Source: Micrococcales bacterium 73-13 (GTDB lineage: Bacteria; Actinomycetota; Actinomycetes; Actinomycetales; Microbacteriaceae). From it: a stretch of 44,674 nt of DNA. The position numbers and the translations under genes are program-made. Shown here one piece after another: positions 7,861-16,389 of this stretch; position 1 is the first letter of the stretch; every line of letters begins with the position of its first letter. Where the stretch lies: positions 63,496 to 108,169 of the forward strand of contig MKVN01000039.1 in NCBI GenBank assembly GCA_001898855.1. Direction: 5' to 3'. Under the pieces are notes generated by a model. That model worked only from the letters and a program-made list of their open reading frames with translations, made no database searches and was not told the origin of the DNA.

Positions 7861-8934
7861 ATGAAATTCGGAGTGTTCCTCGCGGCGACCGACCTCAGCG
7901 AGGGGAAGTCGCACAAGGAGCTGCTGGACGACGTCATCGACCTGGCCGTCGAGGCGGACCGCCTCGGCTTCGACTACGCATGGCTTCCGGAGCACGACCT
8001 GGTGCGCTTCATCATCAACACGAGCGCGCTGCAGGAGGCGGTGCTGATCGCCGAACGGACGAGAAGGATCAGGATCGGGTCCGCGATCTTCGTGACGCCG
8101 TTCTACCACCCGCTGCTGCTGGCCTCGGACGTGCTCGAGACCGACAACCTCACCTCCGGGCGGTTCGAGCCGGGACTCGGTCGCGGCGGCTCCAAGTACG
8201 AGCTCGGCCAGATCCAGGCGCTCCGGTCCGAGGAGGAGAGCAAGCGCCGCTTCATGGAGTTCTACGAGATCATGTCGATGGCGATGTCGACCGAGGACCC
8301 GATCGCCTATCACGGCGAGGCCTTCGACTTCGACAACGCCTTCGTGATGCCGCGGCCGTTCACGCCCGGCGGCCCCCGCATCTGGCTCGGCAGCATCACG
8401 CCCGAGTCCTGCGGCGCGTACGGGGAGCTGGGCGCGAGCGTCCAGTTCACCCCGTTCCGCAAGCCGTTCTCGGTGGTCGAGGACGCCTTCCGCGCGTTCG
8501 CGGCGGGGCGGGGCTCGCAGCGCAACGAGTTCATGGTGAGCCGCCAGACCTACGTGGCCGAGAGCATGGAGGAGGCCCGGAGGATCCTGCCGCTCATGGA
8601 CTACCACGAGCACGTCGTCGGCGCCGCGCGCATCGACGGCGAGGCCGTGACCCGTGGCGTTCGCGAGTGGAAGGCCGGGCTCAAGCTCGGGCTGAGCGAC
8701 GAGGAGTACCTCGAGAACACGGTCATCGGCGACCCGGAGACCGTGATCGCCAAGGTCGCGCGCTACGCCGAGCTCGGGGTGGACCACTACTGCGCGTACA
8801 TGTCGCTCGGCCAGGACGTCGGCCTCGTGAAGAACTCGATGCGACTGTTCGCCGAGCAGGTGATCCCGCGGTTCAGGGACTGGCCGGCCAAGAGCACCGA
8901 GGGCTCGCGCGGCACCGACGGGTCCGGCCGTTGA
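7861..8934 (+). CDS. Luciferase-like (LLM class) flavin-dependent monooxygenase
   Basis: The 357-residue protein begins at ATG 7861 after AAGGAG, with the family N-terminus KFGVFLAATD, the ITPESCGAYGELG region and the C-terminal IGDPETVIAKV segment typical of bacterial-luciferase-fold oxidases. Members use FMNH2 or F420 to insert oxygen and can break C-N, C-S or C-H bonds. A flavin reductase lies in the same operon (12544-13074), which favours FMNH2 supplied in trans, a two-component system. Its TGA overlaps the TTG start of the next gene. Confidence 0.92.
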   Translation: MKFGVFLAATDLSEGKSHKELLDDVIDLAVEADRLGFDYAWLPEHDLVRFIINTSALQEAVLIAERTRRIRIGSAIFVTPFYHPLLLASDVLETDNLTSGRFEPGLGRGGSKYELGQIQALRSEEESKRRFMEFYEIMSMAMSTEDPIAYHGEAFDFDNAFVMPRPFTPGGPRIWLGSITPESCGAYGELGASVQFTPFRKPFSVVEDAFRAFAAGRGSQRNEFMVSRQTYVAESMEEARRILPLMDYHEHVVGAARIDGEAVTRGVREWKAGLKLGLSDEEYLENTVIGDPETVIAKVARYAELGVDHYCAYMSLGQDVGLVKNSMRLFAEQVIPRFRDWPAKSTEGSRGTDGSGR

Positions 8935-10580
8935 GCGGTGTCGGTGCGACGACCGGGGACCCCGCCCGGGGGACCACGGTCAGCGACGTCCTCGTCGACG
9001 GCCTGATCAGGGCCGGGATCGACGTCGTCTTCGGCGTGCCCGGCCTGCAGCTCGACCCGCTGTTCGACGCGTTCGCCCGGCGGCGCGACGAGCTGCGCGT
9101 GGTGCACACCCGGCACGAGCAGGCGGCCTCCTACATGGCCGACGGCTACGCCAGGGCCTCCGGGCGGATCGGCTGCTTCGCCGTGGTGCCGGGCCCCGGC
9201 CTGCTCAACGCGGGAGCCGGCATCGCCACGGCCCTCGCCACCTCCTCGCCCGTGCTCGGCCTGGTGGCCGACGTGCCGAGCGGCGACCGCGGCCGGCGTC
9301 GCGGAGTGCTGCACGAGCTGCCGGACCAGTGGGCGGTGCTCAGCGGCATCACGAAGGCGGCATACGACCTCACCGAGCCGACCGCCGCCGCGTCGGTGCT
9401 CTCGGCCGCCGTGCGCGCGATCTCCGAGCGCGGCGCCGGCCCGGTGGGCCTGCAGGTGCCGGCCGACGTGCTCTCCGCGCGGGTCGAGCCGCACGACGCC
9501 GGGATCGCGGCGAGGCCCGCGCCGCCCGAGGCGCCCGATCCGGCGCAGGTCGCGGAGGCGGCCCGACTGCTCGCCGGGGCCCGAGCGCCGCTCGTCCTCG
9601 TCGGCGGCGGCATGGCCCCCGAGGGATGCGCCGCGCTGGCGGACCTGTCGAGGCGGCTCGGCGCCCCCGTGATCATGTCCAGGACCGGCCGGGGCCTGCT
9701 GCCGGACTCGGACCCGCTCGCCTTCACCGAGGCGGCGCTGCCGAGACTGCTGTCCGGGGCCGACACGGTCCTCGCGCTGGGCTCGCGGTTCCTCGAGCCC
9801 GGGATGCTCATCGCGACCTATCCCCGGCGCAGCCGGCCGGCCGTGATCCAGGTCGATGCGGATCCCGCCATGCTCGGTCGAGGGGGCGAGATCGCCATCG
9901 GCATCGCGGCCGATGCGGCGACGACCGCCGTCGCCCTGTCCTCGACGATGGCCGGAGTCGCACCCGATCCGAGCTGGCTCACGACCGCCGCCGAGACCCG
10001 GAAGGAGATCGAGGCGCTGCTGCGCGGCTTCCCGGAGCAGCACGAGCTGGCCGGAGCCATCCGGAGCGCGCTGCCGCCGGACGGCATCGTCGTCAGCGGG
10101 ATGACCCAGCTCGGCTACTGGGCGAACGTCGGATATCCGGTCGAGCGGCCCCGGACGTTCCTCACCCCGGGATACCAGGGCACGCTCGGATTCGAGCTCG
10201 CGACCGCGCTGGGCGCCAAGGTCGGCGCGCCCGGCCAGCCGGTCGTCGCGCTGGTCGGCGACGGCGGCGTCATGTTCACGATCGCGGAGCTCGCCACCGC
10301 GGTCCAGCACGAGATCGACGTCATCGCGATCGTCTTCAACGACGGGGCCTTCGGCAACGTCAAGCGCATCCAGCAGGAGCAGTACGGCGGTCGGGTCATC
10401 GCGACCGATCTGGTCAACCCGGACTTCGTGCGCCTGGCCGAGAGCTTCGGCGTGCGCGGCCGGCGCGCGGGGGACGCGGCCGCGCTGCGGCTCGCGCTGG
10501 AGGAGAGCCTGAGCGTCGGAGGGCCGACGCTGATCGAGGTGCCCGTTGGGTCCATGGCGGATGTGAGGACGATCCTGTGA
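8931..10580 (+). CDS. Thiamine-diphosphate-dependent enzyme, acetolactate synthase / 2-oxoacid decarboxylase-like
   Basis: The best start is TTG 8931, which overlaps the preceding stop (TTGA) and gives 549 residues. No in-frame ATG or GTG exists between it and the conserved N-terminal domain that begins around VSDVLVDGL. The ThDP-activating Glu is in RHEQAA (residue 63). The central domain is of the NAD/FAD-like type, and the C-terminal ThDP motif reads GDGGVMF ... NDGAFGN. The family covers acetolactate synthase, benzoylformate and 5-guanidino-2-oxopentanoate decarboxylases, oxalyl-CoA decarboxylase and glyoxylate carboligase. No small regulatory subunit is present, so a biosynthetic role is unlikely. 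Next to an aldehyde dehydrogenase, a 2-oxoacid decarboxylase role is the simplest inference. Confidence 0.9.
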   Translation: MSGVGATTGDPARGTTVSDVLVDGLIRAGIDVVFGVPGLQLDPLFDAFARRRDELRVVHTRHEQAASYMADGYARASGRIGCFAVVPGPGLLNAGAGIATALATSSPVLGLVADVPSGDRGRRRGVLHELPDQWAVLSGITKAAYDLTEPTAAASVLSAAVRAISERGAGPVGLQVPADVLSARVEPHDAGIAARPAPPEAPDPAQVAEAARLLAGARAPLVLVGGGMAPEGCAALADLSRRLGAPVIMSRTGRGLLPDSDPLAFTEAALPRLLSGADTVLALGSRFLEPGMLIATYPRRSRPAVIQVDADPAMLGRGGEIAIGIAADAATTAVALSSTMAGVAPDPSWLTTAAETRKEIEALLRGFPEQHELAGAIRSALPPDGIVVSGMTQLGYWANVGYPVERPRTFLTPGYQGTLGFELATALGAKVGAPGQPVVALVGDGGVMFTIAELATAVQHEIDVIAIVFNDGAFGNVKRIQQEQYGGRVIATDLVNPDFVRLAESFGVRGRRAGDAAALRLALEESLSVGGPTLIEVPVGSMADVRTIL

Positions 10581-12202
10581 GCAAGCAAGCAGTCGGTTCG
10601 GTGCTGGTGGTCGACGCGGCGGTCCTGACGATGGACGAGGCGCGTCCGCGAGCCGAGGCCTTCCTGGTGACCGACGGCGTCGTCTCGGCGGTGGGCACGA
10701 GCGCCGAGCTGCGGACCCTGGCCCCGACCACGCCGGTGCTGGACGCCGGTGGTCGGACCGTGCTCCCCGGCCTCACCGATGCGCACGCCCATCTCGAGCT
10801 GCTCGCCTACGCCTGGCACATCGCGGTCGACTGCCGCTCGCCCCGGGTTCGCTCGATCGAGGACATCGTCGCGCTGCTGCGCGAGCGCGCCGACCGCTGC
10901 GCGCCGGGCGAGTGGATCCTCGGCCACGGGGGCCACTTCCAGGACGCGACCCTCGCGGAGCGCCGATATCCGGACCGCCGCGACCTCGACCGGGTGAGCC
11001 TTGAGCATCCGGTGGTCTTCCGGTCGAGCTACCACTCGAACGTCTTCAACTCGAAGGCGCTGGAGCTCCTCGGCGTCGATCGGGACACCCCGGACGCCCC
11101 GGGCGGGCGGATCGAGCACGACGAGCACGGCGAGCCGACCGGACGCACCTACGACATGTACGGCGAGCTGGGCGTCCCGGAGGCGCCCCTCGACGAGCTC
11201 GCGCGGGCGATCACCGCGATCGAGGACTCCTATCTCGCCTACGGGGTCACCGCGTTCGGCGACATCCCGCTGCACCCGAACGGCCTCGCGGCGCTCGCGG
11301 CGCTCGCCGCCGACGGGCTGCTCCGAACCCGCGTGGTCGCGTATCCGAAGCACCCGAACGTCGTCGCCCCCGCCGATCTCCGCTCCGGCGCGCTCGTCGC
11401 CGCGCTGCCGCCGGACGACGGCCGCCTGCGACTCGGCGGTGTGAAGGTCTTCCTCGACGGCGGCCTCACCTCGAGCGCGGCGGCGCTGCACGAGCCGTAC
11501 GAGGGGCAGGGGACCTACGCCGGCGAGCTCGCGTTCTCCCCGGAGGAGCTCCGCGAGCTCGCCGAGCAGGTCGACGCGGCCGGCCTGCAGCTCTCGCTGC
11601 ACGCGATCGGCGACCGGGCGCTGGACATCGCGATCGACGCGATCGCCTCGCTTCCGCGCGATCGGGTCCGCACGGCCGGCCACCGCATCGAGCACGCCGG
11701 GAACCTGTTCATGACGCCCGAGCGGATCGCACGGATCCTCGACGCCGAGATCGTCGCCGTGCCGCAGCCCGCGTTCCTGCTGACGACGGCCGCCGGGTAC
11801 CGACGGCTCCTCGGCCCGGAGCGCAGCGCCGACCTGATGCCCTTCCGCAGGCTGCTGGACGCCGGGCTGGTCCTGCCTGGGAACTCCGACGCGATCGGCA
11901 TCACCAGCGGCCAGCACAACCCGTTCCCCGGCATGCGCGCCGCCGTCGACCGGCGCACGGCGGAGGGCGACCTGATCGACCCCGAGCAGGCGATCACCCC
12001 GGAGGAGGCGCTGGCCATGTACACGACCGGCGCCGCGGCCGCGATCGGAGAGGCCGCGCAGCGCGGGAGCATCTCCGTCGGGAAGGCCGGCGACTTCATC
12101 GTGCTGGACCGGGACCCGCTCGCCGACGACGGCGCCCAGCTGGCCGCGGTGCGCGTCGACGAGACCTGGATCGGAGGGCGCCGTGTCTTCCGCCGAGACT
12201 GA
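10577..12202 (+). CDS. YtcJ-type metal-dependent amidohydrolase
   Basis: GTG 10577 overlaps the previous stop (GTGA), giving 541 residues. Motifs in order are LPGLTDAHAHLE (metal-binding HxH), GVKVFLDGGLTSSAAA, SLHAIGDRALD (His), GHRIEHAGNLF (His) and LPGNSDAIGITSG (catalytic Asp), with a C-terminal AGDFIVLDRDPL strand. This is the amidohydrolase family 3 pattern of long YtcJ-like hydrolases, a group that includes N-substituted formamide deformylase. It probably opens a cyclic amide or removes an N-acyl group from the transported compound. The next gene starts 20 nt inside its 3' end. Confidence 0.92.
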   Translation: MSKQAVGSVLVVDAAVLTMDEARPRAEAFLVTDGVVSAVGTSAELRTLAPTTPVLDAGGRTVLPGLTDAHAHLELLAYAWHIAVDCRSPRVRSIEDIVALLRERADRCAPGEWILGHGGHFQDATLAERRYPDRRDLDRVSLEHPVVFRSSYHSNVFNSKALELLGVDRDTPDAPGGRIEHDEHGEPTGRTYDMYGELGVPEAPLDELARAITAIEDSYLAYGVTAFGDIPLHPNGLAALAALAADGLLRTRVVAYPKHPNVVAPADLRSGALVAALPPDDGRLRLGGVKVFLDGGLTSSAAALHEPYEGQGTYAGELAFSPEELRELAEQVDAAGLQLSLHAIGDRALDIAIDAIASLPRDRVRTAGHRIEHAGNLFMTPERIARILDAEIVAVPQPAFLLTTAAGYRRLLGPERSADLMPFRRLLDAGLVLPGNSDAIGITSGQHNPFPGMRAAVDRRTAEGDLIDPEQAITPEEALAMYTTGAAAAIGEAAQRGSISVGKAGDFIVLDRDPLADDGAQLAAVRVDETWIGGRRVFRRD

Positions 12203-12554
12203 GCCCGGACAGGAGCTGGGCTGGTACGCGATGCGCGGCTGGATGGACGACACCTCGGCCGTCTCGCCGAGCATGCTCGACGAACACGTGTCGTACCTGC
12301 GCCGCCTCATGGCGCGGGGGGAGCTGCTGGCGGGCGGTCCCTTCGTCGGCACCGCCGAGCGGCTCCGGATCTACCGGGCGGCGTCCCACGAGGAGGCGCG
12401 CGCGCTGGTGGAGGCCGATCCCTACCGGATCGCGGGGCTGCTGCGCTACGAGCTGCACCCCTGGCGGCTGCACCACGAGGTCACCCGGCGCCTGCTCACG
12501 GCGCTCGGTCCTCGGGCGGACCGGGCCTCGGAGACGGACGCGGATGAGCGCTGA
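12183..12554 (+). CDS. YCII-related domain protein
   Basis: A 123-residue protein starting at GTG 12183, overlapping the amidohydrolase by 20 nt and the flavin reductase by 11 nt. The fold is recognised from GWYAMRGW at the start, a His within the helix SMLDEHVSYLRRL, LLAGGPFVG, and the C-terminal ADPYRIAGLLRYELHPW, the ADP-(F/Y)-xxAGL pattern of YCII proteins. Relatives include the muconolactone-isomerase-like YciI proteins and a dehydrochlorinase-related member, so a small lyase or isomerase role is possible. Its exact job is unknown. Confidence 0.85.
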   Translation: MSSAETEPGQELGWYAMRGWMDDTSAVSPSMLDEHVSYLRRLMARGELLAGGPFVGTAERLRIYRAASHEEARALVEADPYRIAGLLRYELHPWRLHHEVTRRLLTALGPRADRASETDADER

Positions 12555-13074
12555 CGCCGGATCGGACGCGGAGCTCGTCGCCGAGCTCCGAGAGGTGCAC
12601 CGGAGCTTCCCGACCGGCGTGACGATCGTCGCCACGACGGTCGACGGTCGCCCCTACGGGCTCGCGGTGAACGCCTTCGCGAGCGTCTCGCTCGCACCGC
12701 CGCTCGTGATGGTCTGCGTCGCCGCCACGGCGTCCAGCTACCCGTTCCTGTTCCGCGGCGACGACTTCGCGATCAGCCTGCTCGCGGCGGACCAGTCCGC
12801 GGTCGCCACCGCATTCGGCAGATCCGGCGGGGACAAGTTCGCCGGCGTCCGCTGGCACCCCGCCGAGAACGGCGCGCCCCTCATCGACGGGGCGACGGCC
12901 GAGCTCGAGGTGACGATCGCGAGCCGCTCGCCCGCCGGCACGCACACGATCTTCCTGGCGAGGGTCGTCCGGGCCCGAGCTCGCGGGAGGCGACCGCTGC
13001 TGTACCTGGGCTCGCGCTTCTTCGACCCGGAAGGGCTCGAGCCGCTCGTCAGGCCGGGGGAGGCGACGGCATGA
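12544..13074 (+). CDS. Flavin reductase, HpaC/RutF family
   Basis: The 176-residue product has the split-barrel FMN-binding pattern: a start of the form FPTGVTIVATTVDGRPYG, AVNAFASVSLAPPLV, and DFAISLLAADQ followed by GGDKFAGV. Enzymes of this family reduce FMN with NAD(P)H and pass it to a partner monooxygenase. The only candidate partner in the operon is the luciferase-like protein at 7861-8934. It overlaps its upstream neighbour by 11 nt and its downstream neighbour by 4 nt (ATGA). Confidence 0.92.
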   Translation: MSADAGSDAELVAELREVHRSFPTGVTIVATTVDGRPYGLAVNAFASVSLAPPLVMVCVAATASSYPFLFRGDDFAISLLAADQSAVATAFGRSGGDKFAGVRWHPAENGAPLIDGATAELEVTIASRSPAGTHTIFLARVVRARARGRRPLLYLGSRFFDPEGLEPLVRPGEATA

Positions 13075-13487
13075 CGGGATCGGGGGCCGGAGGCCCGGCG
13101 ATCGTGCGCGGGATGTGGGACAGGATCAACGCGGAGGGCCGGCCCGCGATGCTCGAGCTGTTCGCGCCGGGCTACCGGCGCCACAGCGGCGGCGCGACGA
13201 TGTCGCTGGAGGAGTTCGCCGAGGAGGTCGAGGAGCGCCGACGCGCCTTCCCGGACCTGGCGACGACCGTGCAGGACGTCATCGCGGAGGGGGAGCGGGT
13301 CGTCTACCGCTGGGAGACGACCGGTACGCAGCTGCACCCCTACCTCGGCGTGCCGCCGACCGGTCGCCTCGTCGTGGCGCGGGGCATCACGATCTCCCGT
13401 CTCCAGGACGGTCGAATCGCCGAGGACTGGGCCTCGTGGGACAAGGCGAGCGTGCTGCACGCGCTGGGCGTGATCCCGCTGCTGTGA
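13071..13487 (+). CDS. SnoaL-like / NTF2-fold protein (ester cyclase family)
   Basis: The 138-residue protein is the last gene of the operon, starting at an ATGA overlap. The pattern MWDRINAEGRPAMLELF, a FPDLATTVQDVIAEGERVV segment and RWETTGTQLHPYLG, then DGRIAEDWASWDK, is characteristic of SnoaL-like polyketide-cyclase-fold proteins. Such proteins include aldolases, dehydratases, isomerases and epoxide hydrolases. I infer it processes an unstable intermediate produced by the monooxygenase. The minus-strand gene converges 16 nt downstream. Confidence 0.85.
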   Translation: MTGSGAGGPAIVRGMWDRINAEGRPAMLELFAPGYRRHSGGATMSLEEFAEEVEERRRAFPDLATTVQDVIAEGERVVYRWETTGTQLHPYLGVPPTGRLVVARGITISRLQDGRIAEDWASWDKASVLHALGVIPLL

Positions 13488-13503
13488 CGCCGACCGCGGT
13501 CGC

Positions 13504-14511
13504 TCAGCGCCGCACCTCGACCCCGAAGCGGAACGCCCGCACCATGCCCGGCTCCAGCATGACGACGTCGCGCTGATCGGGCCGGTTGAAGGCGTCGGTG
13601 ATCGCCTCCACCGGCTCGAGCGCGAGTGCGCCGCGAGCGCCTCGGGTCAGGTGATCGGCGGTGTAGACGTGCATGGCGCCGCGCTCCTGCCACACGTCGA
13701 GCGCGAGGCCGACGGCCGGGTTCTCCAGCGACGTGCGGATCCGGCCGTCGGGGTCCGGCGCGAGATCGACGAAGCAGGCGTCGATGACGCCCGACCCGAT
13801 GCGACGCGGCGCCCGGTAGTCCAGCGGATCGCCGCCCTCGATGTCGCGGAACGCCGCTCCGCCGCCGAGCGGGATCAGGGCGTCGTCCGTCACGACCACC
13901 CGAGCCGCCGGCACCGTCAGGACGAGCTGGTCGACCGGAGCGCCGAGCGTGAGATAGGGATGCCATCCGGTGGCGACCGGGATGGGCTCGTCGCCGAAGT
14001 TCCTCGAGACGATCTCCATCTCGATGCCCGACCGGCGCACGACGTAGACCACGTCGACCTCGTACGCGAACGGGTAGCCGACGAAGCCCGCGTCCTTGAG
14101 CGACTGATTCCGCAGCCGGAGCATGAACGAGTCGGAGGTGGCGATCGCCTCGACCGGCGCGAACCGCGAGTCGCGGACGAGCCCGTGCAGCAGCGCCGGC
14201 GGCTCGCCCTTGGCCCCCGAGGAGAGGTCGTGCACGACGCCCGCGACGGCGTATCTGGCGTCTCGGATGCGATTGGTGAAGGGCGCCATGATCCCGCTGC
14301 GCACTCCGGCCTGCGCGAGCAGCTCGGCGCGGTCGCGATAGCCGTCCACGAGCTCCCTCGTCGCACCGGCGGCCGGTGTCCTCCAGGACAGCAGCGTCGC
14401 CCCAGTGGTCGCGATGGCGACGCTCGTACCGCTGGGCTCGTCGGCGATCACCAGGGCCGAGATGTCCCCGACCGTCCCGCGGCCCAGCCGGAAGTCGGCC
14501 TGATCGCTCAT
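13504..14511 (-). CDS. Aldose 1-epimerase family protein (mutarotase-like)
   Basis: The 335-residue protein starts at ATG 14511 and overlaps the stop of the RpiR gene upstream (ATGA). Recognisable galactose-mutarotase-like features are SGIMAPFTNRIRDARY (the NRI segment with Arg), LLHGLVRDSRF (a His of the active site), NFGDEPIPVATGWHPYL (GxHPY, the second His) and a C-terminal LALEPVEAITDAFN (the Glu base). These enzymes interconvert sugar anomers before isomerisation or phosphorylation. It closes the leftward operon and converges on the SnoaL-like gene, with only a 12-bp palindrome (13491-13502) between them. Confidence 0.88.
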   Translation of the reverse strand: MSDQADFRLGRGTVGDISALVIADEPSGTSVAIATTGATLLSWRTPAAGATRELVDGYRDRAELLAQAGVRSGIMAPFTNRIRDARYAVAGVVHDLSSGAKGEPPALLHGLVRDSRFAPVEAIATSDSFMLRLRNQSLKDAGFVGYPFAYEVDVVYVVRRSGIEMEIVSRNFGDEPIPVATGWHPYLTLGAPVDQLVLTVPAARVVVTDDALIPLGGGAAFRDIEGGDPLDYRAPRRIGSGVIDACFVDLAPDPDGRIRTSLENPAVGLALDVWQERGAMHVYTADHLTRGARGALALEPVEAITDAFNRPDQRDVVMLEPGMVRAFRFGVEVRR

Positions 14512-15413
14512 CCCGGCTCGCCGCCGGGGTCCCCGGGCTCGACGCTGCGCATCTGCGCGAGCTCCTCCTTCATCTCCCGGATCCGCTCCGCGGCGACCGG
14601 GCCGCGCCGGAAGGACACCCCCGTCGCGAGCACGTCGATGACCACAAGGCCGGCCAGGCGACTGACGGTCGGCGTGTACAGGTCCGTGTCCTCGAAGGTG
14701 TTGACCTCGATGGACAGATCGGCGACCTCGGTGATCGGCCCTCGATCGCCCACGATCGCCAGCACCTTCGCCCCCTTCGACTTCGCGAGCGCGGCGACCC
14801 TGAGGACGGTCCGCGTCTTCGCGGTGTTCGAGATCGCCACGAAGACCGTGCTCGGGCCGCTCATCGACGCCGAGATGAACTGCTGGTGGTAGTCCGCGGG
14901 GGCCTGGCACGGGATCCCGAACAGCGGGAACTTCTGCTGCGCGTCCTGGGCGACGATGGCGCTGGCGCCGGCGCCGACGAACACCAGCTCGGAGGCGGAG
15001 GCCACCATCTCGATCGCCTGCTCCAGCACCTCGCCGTTCAGGTGCCGGTAGGCCCGGTCGAGGCTGCTGATGGTCCGGCTGAACACCTTCTCGGTCATCA
15101 CCCTCAGGCTGTCGTCCTCGTCGATGGCGGTCAGCGCCATGGGCATCCCGAGGGCGATGGTGTGCGCCAGCTCGAGCTTGAAGGCGCGGAATCCGCTGAA
15201 GCCGATGGCGCTGCAGAAGCGCATGACCGTCGGCTCGCTGACGCCGGCCGCCTCGGCCAGACCCGCCATGTTGTACCGCATGGCCTCGACGGGGTCCTCC
15301 AGCACGAGCTTGGCGACCTTGCGTTCGGACTGCCTCAACGAGACCATGCGGCTCGATATGGTCTCCAACAGCGTCGCTCCTGCGACGTTCGCGCCCTGTG
15401 ACATGGGATTCAT
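14508..15413 (-). CDS. RpiR-family transcriptional regulator with SIS domain
   Basis: The 301-residue product has an N-terminal HTH (residues about 27-80, with GLAEAAGVSEPTVMRFC) and a C-terminal sugar isomerase (SIS) domain (about 125-285, with VGAGASA and ISNTAKT). RpiR proteins sense a phosphosugar and control sugar catabolism. Start chosen at ATG 15413, one base beyond the upstream stop; an alternative ATG at 15404 gives MSQGANV. It lies inside the leftward sugar operon, and palindromes of the kind such regulators bind (GTAG-N5-CTAC) occur in both divergent promoter regions of the regulon. I take it to be the regulator of the 13.5-33.2 kb block and of itself. Confidence 0.93.
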   Translation of the reverse strand: MNPMSQGANVAGATLLETISSRMVSLRQSERKVAKLVLEDPVEAMRYNMAGLAEAAGVSEPTVMRFCSAIGFSGFRAFKLELAHTIALGMPMALTAIDEDDSLRVMTEKVFSRTISSLDRAYRHLNGEVLEQAIEMVASASELVFVGAGASAIVAQDAQQKFPLFGIPCQAPADYHQQFISASMSGPSTVFVAISNTAKTRTVLRVAALAKSKGAKVLAIVGDRGPITEVADLSIEVNTFEDTDLYTPTVSRLAGLVVIDVLATGVSFRRGPVAAERIREMKEELAQMRSVEPGDPGGEPG

Positions 15414-15414
15414 T

Positions 15415-16389
15415 TCATCGCACGGATCGCGCCAGGTCGGACAACTGCTCGAATTCGGGTCCCGATGTGGCGATCTCCCGGTGGAACACCTCGCCGATGA
15501 CCTGCGTCCATCCGTGCAGGAAGTACGTCCAGCCGTCCTCGACGTGGCGGAGCCTACTCTCCTCCTGGGCCCCGGCCTGCGCAAGGAACCTGAGATCGCC
15601 GCGGTAGTTCAGCTCCCATGCGAATCCGTCCTGCGGGAAGACCACGCCGTCGGTGACCGGCGAGCCCGGCGCGTCCTTGCCGAGGCCGGTCGCGTTCACG
15701 ACGAGGGAGCCGGGCCCGAGCCGCGCCACGACCTCGTCGTTGACGGTCGGCTCCGGCGCCAGGACGTACTCGAAGGGGACGTCGACCCCGAGGGACTCGT
15801 GGAACTCCCGGGCGTGCTCGAGCCTCGCCGCCGACCTGTTCGTGACGACGACCCGGCTCGGGCGATCCGCGCCGTGGGACTCGCGCGTCAGATACCAGGA
15901 GATCGCGAGCGTGCTCCCGCCGGCTCCGAGACAGCAGACCTCCGCATCGGATCCTGCCCAGTGGCCGTTCGGGACGAACGCCCGCAGCGCCAGCGCGCTG
16001 GAGATGGGGTCCTTCGCATGGCAGAGCAGACCCAGCTCCGACTTCGAGATGCAGCTCGTCTCGCCCATCAGCGACGACAGCGGATCCCGCACGTCGAACA
16101 GGTCGCGGGCGGCCTGGTAGAGGTCGATCTTGTGCGTCGTCACGAGCGCGCCTCGGCTGAGCGGATCCGCCGCGATGAACTCGACCACCCTCCGATACGC
16201 GTCCCGATCGGCGTGGATCGGCAGGTCGATGCCCTGGAGCCTGGCATCCTCCAGGCCCAGGGCCTCGGCCCAGAGCGGGAAGACGCGCTGCACGGAGGAG
16301 CTGCCGGTCGTCACGCCGATGAAGTACAGCGTCGGCTGCTCGGCCGGTCGAAGCGTCGTGTCGCTGAACGTCGGGAACGCGCTCGTCAT
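15415..16389 (-). CDS. Shikimate 5-dehydrogenase-like NAD(P)-dependent oxidoreductase
   Basis: The product has 324 residues, longer than typical AroE (about 270). The substrate half shows YFIGVTTGSSSVQRVFP and the catalytic Lys in TTHKID; a CHAKDPISSAL segment takes the place of the usual N-T-D-x-x-G and keeps the Asp. The nucleotide half has CCLGAGGSTLAIS, then VVVTNRS and VVNATGLGKD. The core reaction of the family is reversible oxidation of a cyclohexene or cyclitol hydroxyl. Its position between a sugar isomerase and a sugar regulator, overlapping the isomerase gene by 4 nt, argues against a housekeeping aroE. The substrate is unknown and may be a carbocycle or a sugar. Confidence 0.85.
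   Translation of the reverse strand: MTSAFPTFSDTTLRPAEQPTLYFIGVTTGSSSVQRVFPLWAEALGLEDARLQGIDLPIHADRDAYRRVVEFIAADPLSRGALVTTHKIDLYQAARDLFDVRDPLSSLMGETSCISKSELGLLCHAKDPISSALALRAFVPNGHWAGSDAEVCCLGAGGSTLAISWYLTRESHGADRPSRVVVTNRSAARLEHAREFHESLGVDVPFEYVLAPEPTVNDEVVARLGPGSLVVNATGLGKDAPGSPVTDGVVFPQDGFAWELNYRGDLRFLAQAGAQEESRLRHVEDGWTYFLHGWTQVIGEVFHREIATSGPEFEQLSDLARSVR

Noticed and set aside
8931-10580. The ThDP enzyme as the large subunit of biosynthetic acetolactate synthase
   Set aside because: No small regulatory subunit or ilvC gene is nearby, and it lies inside a catabolic operon with overlapping genes on both sides.
13491-13502. CGACCGCGGTCG, a 12-bp palindrome between convergent genes, as a terminator
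   Set aside because: It has no loop, so an RNA hairpin would be much weaker than the DNA symmetry implies. It may still be a chance or protein-binding palindrome.
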